Both the position numbers and the translations under genes were made by a program. Shown here in pieces: positions 28,666 to 36,304 of a stretch of 64,000 bases of DNA. Below the pieces are notes generated by a model that worked only from the letters and a program-made list of their open reading frames with translations, did not search any database and was not told the origin of the DNA. The stretch is from JALHMQ01 sp020248785 (GTDB lineage: Bacteria; Pseudomonadota; Gammaproteobacteria; Burkholderiales; Burkholderiaceae_F), in NCBI GenBank assembly GCA_046343415.1, contig JBKDNL010000028.1, positions 10,949-74,948 on the forward strand, written 5' to 3'. Within the stretch, counting starts at the first letter, position 1; each line of letters begins with the position of its first letter.

Positions 28666-29655
28666 ATGGCAACACGCATGCCGCGACCCGTACAGGAGCA
28701 GTTGAAAGCCGCCGAGAAATTGGAGGCGCAACTGAAAGCAGAGGTAGAGGCCCCGGCCCCCGCCCCGCTCCCCTCTCTGGAGCAAGTTCTGGCAACACCA
28801 GAGCCCGCCCCCGAGCCCACTCCAGCCCCGGCACCTGTTGCCGCACCGGCCCCGGCCCCCGCGCCGACGCCGGCCCCGACGCCTCCGCAACCCGATCCGT
28901 GGGAGCACAAGTACCGAGTCCTGCAGGGCCTGTTCAACCAGCGGGTGCCTGAACTCCAAGGGCAGGTCAAGACGCTCTCGCAGCAGATCGAAAAGCTGCA
29001 GAAGCAACCGGAGCCCGCGCCGCAGAAGGCCCAGCCGGATGCGAAGGACATCGAGGACTTCGGCAAGGAGCTAGTCGAGATGGTTAGCCGCAACGCCCAG
29101 CGTCATATCGACGCGGCGCTTGGCACTCTCGGCCACCGAATCGACGCCCTCGAAGCACTGGCGACCGAGCTGCAGCAAGGCGTCCAAGTCACGTCAAAGC
29201 AGATTGCGATGACGGCCGAAGACAACTTCTGGCAGACGCTTGCCGGCGAGGTGCCGGACTACGAGACCGTCAACCAGAGCCCCACGTTTCTGCAGTGGCT
29301 CGCGGTGGTGGACAAGGTGTACCGGAAACCGCGCCAGCACGCGCTCGATCAAGCCTGTGACTCGCTTGACGCAAAAGCCGCAGCAGCGGTGTTCAAAGCG
29401 TTCAAGGAGGAGCAGGCGCGGCAGCCCGCCAGTGCCGCACTAACGGAAACGGTCAGTCCGCTTTCGAGTTCCGGTGGCGCCGCGCCGCCCATGCAGCAGA
29501 AGCCGGTGATCTACGCATCGCAGATCACCGCCTTCTACGAGCGCCAGCGTCGCGGCCACTACCGGAATAACCCGGCGGAAATGAACCGACTAGAAGCAGA
29601 AATCAACTCTGCTGTTCAGGAAGGACGCGTAATCGACGACACGGGAGCCCGTTAG
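28666..29655 (+). CDS. Putative scaffolding protein (329 aa)
   Basis: A helical start (VQEQLKAAEKLEAQLKAEVE) leads to a long Pro/Ala tract (about 30-75), then coiled coil (ELQGQVKTLSQQIEKLQKQP) and further helices (MTAEDNFWQTLAGEVPDYET). Highly helical, low-complexity proteins directly upstream of the major capsid gene are usually scaffolds that shape the prohead. GGAG precedes ATG 28666. Confidence 0.75.
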   Translation: MATRMPRPVQEQLKAAEKLEAQLKAEVEAPAPAPLPSLEQVLATPEPAPEPTPAPAPVAAPAPAPAPTPAPTPPQPDPWEHKYRVLQGLFNQRVPELQGQVKTLSQQIEKLQKQPEPAPQKAQPDAKDIEDFGKELVEMVSRNAQRHIDAALGTLGHRIDALEALATELQQGVQVTSKQIAMTAEDNFWQTLAGEVPDYETVNQSPTFLQWLAVVDKVYRKPRQHALDQACDSLDAKAAAAVFKAFKEEQARQPASAALTETVSPLSSSGGAAPPMQQKPVIYASQITAFYERQRRGHYRNNPAEMNRLEAEINSAVQEGRVIDDTGAR

Positions 29656-29664
29656 TCGGTAAGT

Positions 29665-29734
29665 GAGCACCTCCTGAATGGCCTTTAACGCGCGCCTCGG
29701 CGCGCGGATTGAAACAACCACTCAGGAGGTGCTC
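29665..29734 (+). promoter_or_regulatory. Ribosome-site-sequestering hairpin upstream of the major capsid gene
   Basis: GAGCACCTCCTGA (29665-29677) is perfectly complementary to TCAGGAGGTGCTC (29722-29734), the Shine-Dalgarno region of the capsid gene four bases before its ATG. A second stem CGCGCGC/GCGCGCG lies within the loop. Folded RNA would hide the ribosome site. Confidence 0.85.
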
Positions 29735-29737
29735 TAA

Positions 29738-30751
29738 ATGGCAACCGTAACCCCCGCAGCCCTTTACCCGATCAACGCGGGTAACGGCACCACGACCGGC
29801 TCGTCTTTCAACACGACGCCGTCGCACTCCGGCACGTTCATCCCGACCATCTGGTCGGCCAAGATGAACGCCAAGTTCTATGCCGCGTCCGTGTACGCGA
29901 GCATCATGAACACTGACTGGCAGGGCGACATCAGCGGCCTCGGCGACAAGGTGATCATCAACACCGCGCCGGACATCACGATCAGCAACTACACGGTCGG
30001 TCAGAACCTGACCTACCAGTCGCCGACGCCGTCCACCGTCGAGCTGAACATCGACAAAGGCAAGGTCTTCGCCTTCGCCGTGTCGGACGTGCTCGCGTAT
30101 CAGGCCAAACCTGACCTGATGGACACGTTCAGCAACGACGCCGCCGAGCAGATGAAGGTCAACATTGACCGCGACTGCCTGCGCGACGTGCTGGTGGACT
30201 TCCTGGGCATGGCATCGGGCGCTGCCAACCGCGGCGCAACGGCCGGCGTGCGTTCTGGCGCGTTCAACCTCGGCACGGACAACGTCCCCATCGTCCTGAC
30301 GGGTGCGAACGTCCTCGCGAAAATTCTGGAACTGGCCTCGGTACTGGACGAGCAGAACGTCCCCGAGTCGGATCGCTGGCTGGTGATCGACCCACTCACC
30401 CGCACGCTGCTGATGCAGTCGAACCTCGCCCAGGCGCAGTTCATGGGCGACGCGACGAGCCCGGTGCGCAACGGCATGATCGGCCGCATCGACCGCTTCA
30501 CGGTGTACGTGAGCAACCAGCTCCCGCGTGCGCTCGCCGGCCAGAACTTCACTGGCGGCGCGCAGGCTGGTGCGGTAGCCCGCCGGGCGATTCTCGCCGG
30601 CCATCGCAGCGCCGCGTGCTTCGCGTCGCAGATGACCAAGACCGAGACGCTGCGCAACCCGAACGACTTCGGCGATCTGGTGCGTGGTCTGCAGGTCTAC
30701 GGCCACAAGGTCGTGCGAGCTGAGGCATTCGCCGTCCTGCTCGCGGCCTAA
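29738..30751 (+). CDS. Major capsid protein
   Basis: This 337-residue protein follows terminase, portal and scaffold. FIPTIWSAKMNAKFYAASVY, GDKVIINTAPDITISNYTVG and the P-domain-like stretch WLVIDPLTRTLLMQSNLAQA, together with RAILAGHRSAACFASQMTKT, are typical of HK97-fold capsid proteins of podoviruses and related prophages. It forms the icosahedral shell. It has a very strong AGGAGG ribosome site that is locked in a perfect hairpin. Confidence 0.9.
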   Translation: MATVTPAALYPINAGNGTTTGSSFNTTPSHSGTFIPTIWSAKMNAKFYAASVYASIMNTDWQGDISGLGDKVIINTAPDITISNYTVGQNLTYQSPTPSTVELNIDKGKVFAFAVSDVLAYQAKPDLMDTFSNDAAEQMKVNIDRDCLRDVLVDFLGMASGAANRGATAGVRSGAFNLGTDNVPIVLTGANVLAKILELASVLDEQNVPESDRWLVIDPLTRTLLMQSNLAQAQFMGDATSPVRNGMIGRIDRFTVYVSNQLPRALAGQNFTGGAQAGAVARRAILAGHRSAACFASQMTKTETLRNPNDFGDLVRGLQVYGHKVVRAEAFAVLLAA

Positions 30752-30802
30752 TGAGTTGGGTGGGGGCTAACACCCCCACCCTCTCTAACCAAGGAGATCG
30801 AC

Positions 30803-31159
30803 ATGCCTTTCGCATCAACCCTCATCGCCTCGGGCCTGCACACCACGCAGATTACCCCCGGCTCGGTTGCCGTTAACCTCACGGCCGCTGGCGCCACCCA
30901 GGCGACCGCCTTGGTGCTCCGTGACGAAGTCAACATCATCGGCACGGCGGCGGCCTCGACGGGCGTGCTGCTGCCGCAGACTGGCGTCGGCGACGACATC
31001 GTCGTCGTCAATGGCGGCGCGAACGCGGTGCTGGTGTACCCGCCCGTAGGCCACCAGATCAACAGCCTTGCGGCCAACGCCGGCTACTCGCTGGCCGTGG
31101 CAAAAGCGGCCCGCTGCCTCCGCGTCTCCGAGACGCGATGGGTGGTGATCGCCGCCTAG
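30803..31159 (+). CDS. Small beta-rich head-associated protein (118 aa)
   Basis: It begins after AAGGAGATCGAC. The sequence is Val/Ala/Thr-rich with repeated short strands (GSVAVNLTAAGATQATALVL, DDIVVVNGGANAVLVYPPVG). Its position after the capsid gene suggests a decoration or head-fibre-type protein. No family motif is certain. Confidence 0.7.
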   Translation: MPFASTLIASGLHTTQITPGSVAVNLTAAGATQATALVLRDEVNIIGTAAASTGVLLPQTGVGDDIVVVNGGANAVLVYPPVGHQINSLAANAGYSLAVAKAARCLRVSETRWVVIAA

Positions 31160-31170
31160 GCGAGCGCTAA

Positions 31171-31182
31171 CTAACGTGTTAG
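31171..31182. promoter_or_regulatory. CTAAC-GT-GTTAG palindrome
   Basis: An exact copy of the 12-base palindrome in the intergenic gap after the head-associated gene, just before the hairpin at 31187-31214. Confidence 0.5.
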
Positions 31183-31186
31183 ACTG

Positions 31187-31214
31187 AAAGGGCAGGCTGC
31201 GAGGCTTGCCCTTT
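31187..31214 (+). terminator. Hairpin, possible terminator or attenuator
   Basis: AAAGGGCAGGC (31187-31197) pairs with GCTTGCCCTTT (31204-31214) including one G-T pair, followed by CCCTTT. The tail is only weakly T-rich, so termination would be partial. It separates the head genes from the tail adaptor genes. Confidence 0.55.
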
Positions 31215-31230
31215 CCCTTTGTGAGCGACC

Positions 31231-31875
31231 ATGCCGACCATCACCGCGCAGTCCATCGTTGACAAGGCGCAGACCATCCTGCAGGACACGCCTGGCATGC
31301 GCTGGTCGGACTCAGAGCTGCTGGGCTGGCTTAATGACGGCCAGCGCGAAATCTGCTCGCTGCGGCCCTCCGCGAAGACGCGCTCGGCCACGCTGACGCT
31401 CGTCGCCGGCACGCGCCAGACGCTGCCCGACTCGGCCACCATGCTCATCGAGGTGATGCGCAACATGCCAGGCGGCTCGCCCGGCGCGGCCATCCGCAAG
31501 ACCGACCGCGAGACGCTCGACTCGTTTGTCCCCGGCTGGCACACGCTGTCGCCGGTCGCGACCTTGCAGAACTTCGCGTACGACCCGAGCGTGCCGGAGC
31601 AGTTTTGGGTCTACCCGCCGGCCGTCGCCAGCACGCAGATCGAAGCGGTGATCGCGGAGCGCCCGACCGACGTGGCGCTTGCCAACCCTATCGACCTGGA
31701 CGACATGTACTCGAACGCGCTTATGGACTACGTGCTGTATCGCGGCTACAGCAAGGACGCCGAGCACGAGGGCAACCGCGCCCTGGCGGTTGCGTACCGC
31801 CAGTCGTTCGAGAACACCCTGGGCCTGAAGGCCACGGGCGACGCCGCCGCTGTCAAGAAGCCCTCGGTGGAGTAA
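31231..31875 (+). CDS. Tail adaptor / head-tail connector (DUF6682-like)
   Basis: It opens ITAQSIVDKAQTILQDTPGM followed by RWSDSELLGWLNDGQREICS, the conserved start of podovirus adaptor proteins annotated DUF6682. A C-terminal helix VLYRGYSKDAEHEGNRALA is also typical. The length of 214 residues fits. It would bind the portal ring and carry the tail. Confidence 0.78.
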   Translation: MPTITAQSIVDKAQTILQDTPGMRWSDSELLGWLNDGQREICSLRPSAKTRSATLTLVAGTRQTLPDSATMLIEVMRNMPGGSPGAAIRKTDRETLDSFVPGWHTLSPVATLQNFAYDPSVPEQFWVYPPAVASTQIEAVIAERPTDVALANPIDLDDMYSNALMDYVLYRGYSKDAEHEGNRALAVAYRQSFENTLGLKATGDAAAVKKPSVE

Positions 31876-31878
31876 ACG

Positions 31879-32538
31879 ATGGCCGCACTGTCCGCTTTCT
31901 ACGCCGAGATCGAGCTGCAGGCCCCCTCGGTGCCGCGGCCGGTGATCGACCACGCCGCGCGCAACGCGTGCATCGAGTTCGCCGACCGCTCCAAGGTGCT
32001 GCAGGTGACAAGCGACCCGCAGGACTTGCAGGCCAACGTCGCCGACTATGACCTTGACCTGCCGCCCGGCACGCAACTCGTGAAGCTGATGGCCGTGTGG
32101 GTCTACGACGATCCGCCGCTGGCGCTTGTTTCGCCTGAGCAGGTGTACGCCGCCGCCGAGCTGTACGGGACGGGCGACGCCAGCCGGCCGCGCTACGCCT
32201 TCGTGCGCACGCCGGAGTCATCCATCGTCACGCTCGCACCGCGACCGGCGGTAAATGCGGCCGGCGCGCTGCGCTGCCGCTTCTCGTACAAGCCAACTCG
32301 CACAGCGACCGCCGTGGATGACACGCTGGTCAACAACTGGTACGAGGAAATCTGTGCTGGCGCCCTCGCGCGCTTGCGCATGATTCCCAACAAGTCGTGG
32401 AGCAACCCGACGCAGGCGGCGGTCGACCGGCAGGTGTTCATGGCCGGCGTCTCGCGCGCCGTGGCGCAAGCGCATACGAGCGGCACCGTGACGCAGGGCG
32501 CGGTGATCGGCCCGCGCATCTTCTGGAGCAAACGATAA
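31879..32538 (+). CDS. Tail adaptor-like structural protein (219 aa)
   Basis: It shows the gp4/gp6-type adaptor pattern: VPRPVIDHAARNACIEFADR near the N terminus, LPPGTQLVKLMAVWVYDDPP in the middle and EEICAGALARLRMIPNKSWS in the last third. It follows the first adaptor by three bases. It probably forms the second ring of the head-tail junction or a tail tube component. Confidence 0.72.
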   Translation: MAALSAFYAEIELQAPSVPRPVIDHAARNACIEFADRSKVLQVTSDPQDLQANVADYDLDLPPGTQLVKLMAVWVYDDPPLALVSPEQVYAAAELYGTGDASRPRYAFVRTPESSIVTLAPRPAVNAAGALRCRFSYKPTRTATAVDDTLVNNWYEEICAGALARLRMIPNKSWSNPTQAAVDRQVFMAGVSRAVAQAHTSGTVTQGAVIGPRIFWSKR

Positions 32539-32885
32539 TGCCGGCCACCTACGACCTCACGATCTACAACGGCGCGACCTTCAACCAACAGTTCATCTGG
32601 CGCGACAGCGCCGGAGCGCTGGTCAACCTGACGGGCTTCTCCGCGCGCATGCAAATTCGCGCGAACAAGGCGGCGACGACCTTCATCCACGAGCTAACCA
32701 ACCTGAACGGCGGCATCGCCCTGGGCGACGCGGCCGGCACGATCAACTTGACGATCCCCGCCGCTACCACGGCCGGGTTCACGGTCAAGAAGGGCGTCTA
32801 CGACCTTGAGCTGGTGTCCGGCTCCGGCGTCGTGACCCGACTGGTCGAAGGCGCAGTGGTCTTCTCGCCGGAGGTGACGCGGTGA
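32538..32885 (+). CDS. Small beta-sandwich tail protein (115 aa)
   Basis: The start overlaps the previous stop (TAATG). It reads YDLTIYNGATFNQQFIWRDS then ALVNLTGFSARMQIRANKAA and ends EGAVVFSPEV. This is the pattern of small beta-sandwich domains that attach fibres to tails (BppU N-terminal-like). It immediately precedes the large fibre gene. Confidence 0.72.
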   Translation: MPATYDLTIYNGATFNQQFIWRDSAGALVNLTGFSARMQIRANKAATTFIHELTNLNGGIALGDAAGTINLTIPAATTAGFTVKKGVYDLELVSGSGVVTRLVEGAVVFSPEVTR

Positions 32886-35587
32886 CGGACACCGTCATCG
32901 TCACCGAAACCAACACCGTCCTCAGTGTCATCGGCAGCGAACCGCAGGTCATCGTTGCCGACCCGCAGGTTGAGACGGTCGCGGTTTCGACGACCGACAC
33001 CGTGGTGGCCGTGCAGGACGCCACGCCGTCGCTCGCGGTCAGCGATCAGACCGGCGTCGTCACCGTCGTCCAAGAGCTGTTCCAGACCGTCGAAGTTGTT
33101 GCCCAGGGGCCACAAGGCCCGCCGGGCAGCGGCAGCGTGTGGGGCAGCATCACCGGCACGCTGTCGAACCAGACCGACCTGCAGAACGCCCTGAACGCCA
33201 AGGCCGACGCCTCGGCGCTGGCGGGCTACGCGCTTGTCTCGCGGCTGATCTCCGCCGGCACCGGCCTGACCGGCGGGGGCTCGCTCGCGGCCGACCGCGC
33301 GCTGGCGTTTGATACCGCCTGGGGCGACGCGCGGTACGTGCAGCCGGCTGCTTTGTCTGTCTACGCGCTTGTCTCGCGGCTGATCTCCGCCGGCACCGGC
33401 CTGACCGGCGGGGGCTCGCTTGCGGCCGACCGCACGCTCTCCGTGGTGGACGACACCACAACGCAGCGCGTGCAGGTTGCGCTTGCCGGGACGCTGGTGG
33501 GTACACGCCGCCGGCTGAACTTCATCCAAGGTGCGAACGTCACGCTGTCGGTGGTGGACGACACGGTCAACAACGATGTGGATGTCACCATCGCGGCCAC
33601 TGGCGGGGGTGGGGGCGGCACTCCGGGCGGCAGCAGCCAGCAGGTGCAGGTCAATAACGCAGGCGCGTTTGCTGGCTTTGCTGGCTTCACCTACGACAGT
33701 GTTGGCGGCAGACTCACCATTGGAAATGGATCAGGATTCTCGTCTACTGTTGACGGAGTGCGCCTTGGCAGCGCCGACGCCGCACAACAATACGCGGTGC
33801 GCGTCTCCGGCGGGCAAGAGGCTTACTTTGGTGCTTGGGCCACTGGCGGTTACGTCGGCACCCGGACGAACCACCCGTTCGAGTTCTACACGAACAATTT
33901 AATGCGTGGGTCGATTAGCGCCGCTGGGGTCTGGACGTTTGGCGGCGATGTCTCCATTACCGGAGCGTCACGCCGCATCATCATCGGCAGTGCCAATGAC
34001 GGCACGGCCACGCTGTTCCAGGGCTCGACCCTGAACGCCAGCACGATCTTCGGCGCGGTGCCCAACGGCGCGAGCACGGTGGGCGGCATCCGCGTCTACG
34101 GCGGCTCGTCCGGGACGAACACGACCTTCGCGCAAATCGCCATCGACGGAGCGGGCGGCTTCGCTTCGGTCGATTCAAGCCACAACGCCATAGGCGGCTT
34201 TTCCCTGCCCCTCCGCTTTCGGATGACGACGGCGGGCGCGGTCACCACGCGGGCCACGCTGTTCAACAACGGCAACTTCAACATCGGCCCGACGCTGACT
34301 GATCCGAACGTGATGCTCCGGGTCGAGGGCAGTGTGCGATTCGATCCGCCAGGAGGCAAGCTGCTCGGGCTGAACGTCGCATCATCGGCGTGGATGTCCA
34401 CCACCAGCGGCATCGAGTTCGCGCGCGCTGGCAACGCCATCATCTCATACAACAACGGCCCGGCCGTTCAGATCAGCAGCAACACGTTCTTCGACGGCAC
34501 GTCGTGGGTCTACGCGAACACGGGCGTCGCCGGGGTGCTGAACATCAACGGCGGCACGCTCAACTGGCTCAATGCGCCCAGCGGGACGGGCGGCGCGAAC
34601 CTGACGCTGGCTTCGCGGTTCAGCGTCAACGGCAACGGCAACGCGGTGATCGGCGCCCCCGTCGCGGGCAACGCACTGTCGCTGTTCTCGGGCGCCCTGT
34701 TCACGCCGGGCGCCAACCCCACGGGCGCAGCCCTGCGCGTGCAAGGCTCGTTCGGCGGCGGCATCGTCATCGAGGACACGTCGTTTTGGGGCTTTTGGGC
34801 GGACGGCGCCGGCGCAAACCTGCGCTTCGGCAGCTCGCCGGACATCGCAACCGGGTTCACGATTCGCGCGACGCTGTCGTCGCTCGGCAACTTCACCACG
34901 GCTAACTACTTCGCCACGGGAGCGACCGGCTTCCGGCACACCGATGGCGGAACGGGAGCGTACTTCGAGCTCCGAGCGTGGGATGCGGGCGGTGGGTGGC
35001 GCCCGACCAGCTTTTTCGTCAGCAACGCCGGAGAAGCGGCGACCCGCCGCTTCGACTTCAGCTCAAGCGGCAATCTCGTTGCGTGGGCGCAATCAAACTT
35101 TAACGGCTTCGAGGTGATCGCCGGCACGTCAAACGTCCCAGCGATCACACTGCACAAGAGCGGCAACTACGCCGCCCGCATGTACTTGAACGGCAACAAC
35201 CGCTTCTCGTTCGGCTCGTTCAGTGCCCCCGAAGACGTGTTCATGATCGACTTCGGCGGGACGACTTTCCTGCGCAGCACGGGGCCGACGCACTGGTGGT
35301 GGGACACCGACCACCGCACGTTCGGCATCCACGTCAACAGCAACCTCGCGTACTTCATGCGCGGGGGTGTGAACGACCCCAACTGGACGACGGTCACGGA
35401 CCGCTACGGCACTTCGCGCTGGCCGATGGTGATGGACTTGAACAGCGGCAACATGGAGATGGGCAACGACCTGCGCACGGGCGGCAAGTTCTTCGGTCGC
35501 TACGCCGGCAACGGGCTGGCGGCGGTGATCCTCTCGACGGCCAGCCCCTCGGGCGGCGCGGACGGCGATCTGTGGCTACGGTACTGA
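32882..35587 (+). CDS. Large tail fibre protein (901 aa)
   Basis: GTG start coupled to the previous stop. N-terminal residues about 1-75 are a Val/Thr-rich virion-attachment region. Then come two near-identical repeats YALVSRLISAGTGLTGGGSL (about 117 and 161), a Gly-rich hinge (GGGGGTPGGSS), and a long beta-rich shaft with many short Gly/Asn/Thr strands and a C-terminal GDLWLRY, a common fibre ending. No chaperone or enzyme domain is evident. It should determine host receptor binding. Confidence 0.85.
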   Translation: MTDTVIVTETNTVLSVIGSEPQVIVADPQVETVAVSTTDTVVAVQDATPSLAVSDQTGVVTVVQELFQTVEVVAQGPQGPPGSGSVWGSITGTLSNQTDLQNALNAKADASALAGYALVSRLISAGTGLTGGGSLAADRALAFDTAWGDARYVQPAALSVYALVSRLISAGTGLTGGGSLAADRTLSVVDDTTTQRVQVALAGTLVGTRRRLNFIQGANVTLSVVDDTVNNDVDVTIAATGGGGGGTPGGSSQQVQVNNAGAFAGFAGFTYDSVGGRLTIGNGSGFSSTVDGVRLGSADAAQQYAVRVSGGQEAYFGAWATGGYVGTRTNHPFEFYTNNLMRGSISAAGVWTFGGDVSITGASRRIIIGSANDGTATLFQGSTLNASTIFGAVPNGASTVGGIRVYGGSSGTNTTFAQIAIDGAGGFASVDSSHNAIGGFSLPLRFRMTTAGAVTTRATLFNNGNFNIGPTLTDPNVMLRVEGSVRFDPPGGKLLGLNVASSAWMSTTSGIEFARAGNAIISYNNGPAVQISSNTFFDGTSWVYANTGVAGVLNINGGTLNWLNAPSGTGGANLTLASRFSVNGNGNAVIGAPVAGNALSLFSGALFTPGANPTGAALRVQGSFGGGIVIEDTSFWGFWADGAGANLRFGSSPDIATGFTIRATLSSLGNFTTANYFATGATGFRHTDGGTGAYFELRAWDAGGGWRPTSFFVSNAGEAATRRFDFSSSGNLVAWAQSNFNGFEVIAGTSNVPAITLHKSGNYAARMYLNGNNRFSFGSFSAPEDVFMIDFGGTTFLRSTGPTHWWWDTDHRTFGIHVNSNLAYFMRGGVNDPNWTTVTDRYGTSRWPMVMDLNSGNMEMGNDLRTGGKFFGRYAGNGLAAVILSTASPSGGADGDLWLRY
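33226..33438. repeat. Direct repeat pair of about 78 bp in the fibre gene
   Basis: Segments 33226-33303 and 33361-33438 are almost identical and in frame (135-base offset). They duplicate a fibre shaft module. Confidence 0.85.
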
Positions 35588-35590
35588 CCC

Positions 35591-36055
35591 ATGCCGATGA
35601 GCTACAACGACAACGGGACGTGGCGCACCATCACGGGCCTGTTTTACAACGACAACGGGACGTGGCGCACGATCAACGCGGCTTGGTACAACGACAACGG
35701 AACGTGGCGGCAGGTCTACTCGTCGGCCGCGCCGATGTCGCTGTCCAAGGACGGCGACGCGTCGGGCACTTACTTCGGCTCGTTCAACGGAGACAGCGGC
35801 AACGCCGAGACCAACACCGTCACGATTTCTGTCTCGGGCGGCGTGGGGCCGTTCACGTACTCGTGGTCGTATGTCAGCGGCGACCCGGCCACCGTCAACA
35901 GCCCTAGCAGCGCCAGCACGTCGTTTACCCGAGTCGGCACGGTGCCCAGCAGCGCCGGCGGCACGTACCGATGCACGGTGACGGACACGGGCAATGGCGG
36001 CGCGACCGCCACCATTGACGTAATCGTCTTTACAGATTACGAACTGAACTTCTAA
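35591..36055 (+). CDS. Fibre-tip-like protein with YNDNGTWR repeats and an Ig-like domain (154 aa)
   Basis: The first 45 residues contain three copies of YNDNGTWR(T/Q), spaced 14-15 residues (MSYNDNGTWRTITGLF...). They are followed by an immunoglobulin/PKD-like domain with TNTVTISVSGGVGPFTYSWS and GGTYRCTVTDTGNGGATATI. Ig-like domains on phage virions mediate weak binding to cell-surface glycans. It is probably a virion appendage linked to the preceding fibre. Confidence 0.78.
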   Translation: MPMSYNDNGTWRTITGLFYNDNGTWRTINAAWYNDNGTWRQVYSSAAPMSLSKDGDASGTYFGSFNGDSGNAETNTVTISVSGGVGPFTYSWSYVSGDPATVNSPSSASTSFTRVGTVPSSAGGTYRCTVTDTGNGGATATIDVIVFTDYELNF

Positions 36056-36067
36056 CTAACGTGTAAG
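36056..36067 (+). promoter_or_regulatory. CTAAC-GT-GTAAG site with promoter-like boxes
   Basis: CTAACGTGTAAG lies between CTGAAC (about 36044-36049) and GATAAT at 17-base spacing. It is immediately downstream of the Ig-domain gene and upstream of the 68-aa gene. It is the best promoter candidate within the late module. Confidence 0.5.
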
Positions 36068-36094
36068 ATAATGACTCCCCAAGGAGAACCGACG

Positions 36095-36301
36095 ATGCAA
36101 CAGCAGCTCAAAGTGCCCCCGCAGCTCACCGTGACCCTAGCGCCGGACGCGTGGAACTTGGCCGAGCAGCTCATTACCAACGCGCCGATGAATCAGGTCG
36201 AGGGGCTGGTCAACACCATTCGCGGCCAACTGCACCAGCAGGTCGTGGCGTTTAACGCGCCGCCGGCAGCACCCGACGCCCCGGTCGCGCCGAAGGAGTA
36301 A
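36095..36301 (+). CDS. Small hypothetical protein (68 aa)
   Basis: AAGGAGAACCGACG precedes ATG 36095. A helical core WNLAEQLITNAPMNQVEGLV, then NTIRGQLHQQ, is followed by a Pro/Ala tail. It is the size and type of small tail-associated phage proteins. Function unknown. Confidence 0.68.
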   Translation: MQQQLKVPPQLTVTLAPDAWNLAEQLITNAPMNQVEGLVNTIRGQLHQQVVAFNAPPAAPDAPVAPKE

Positions 36302-36304
36302 GCG

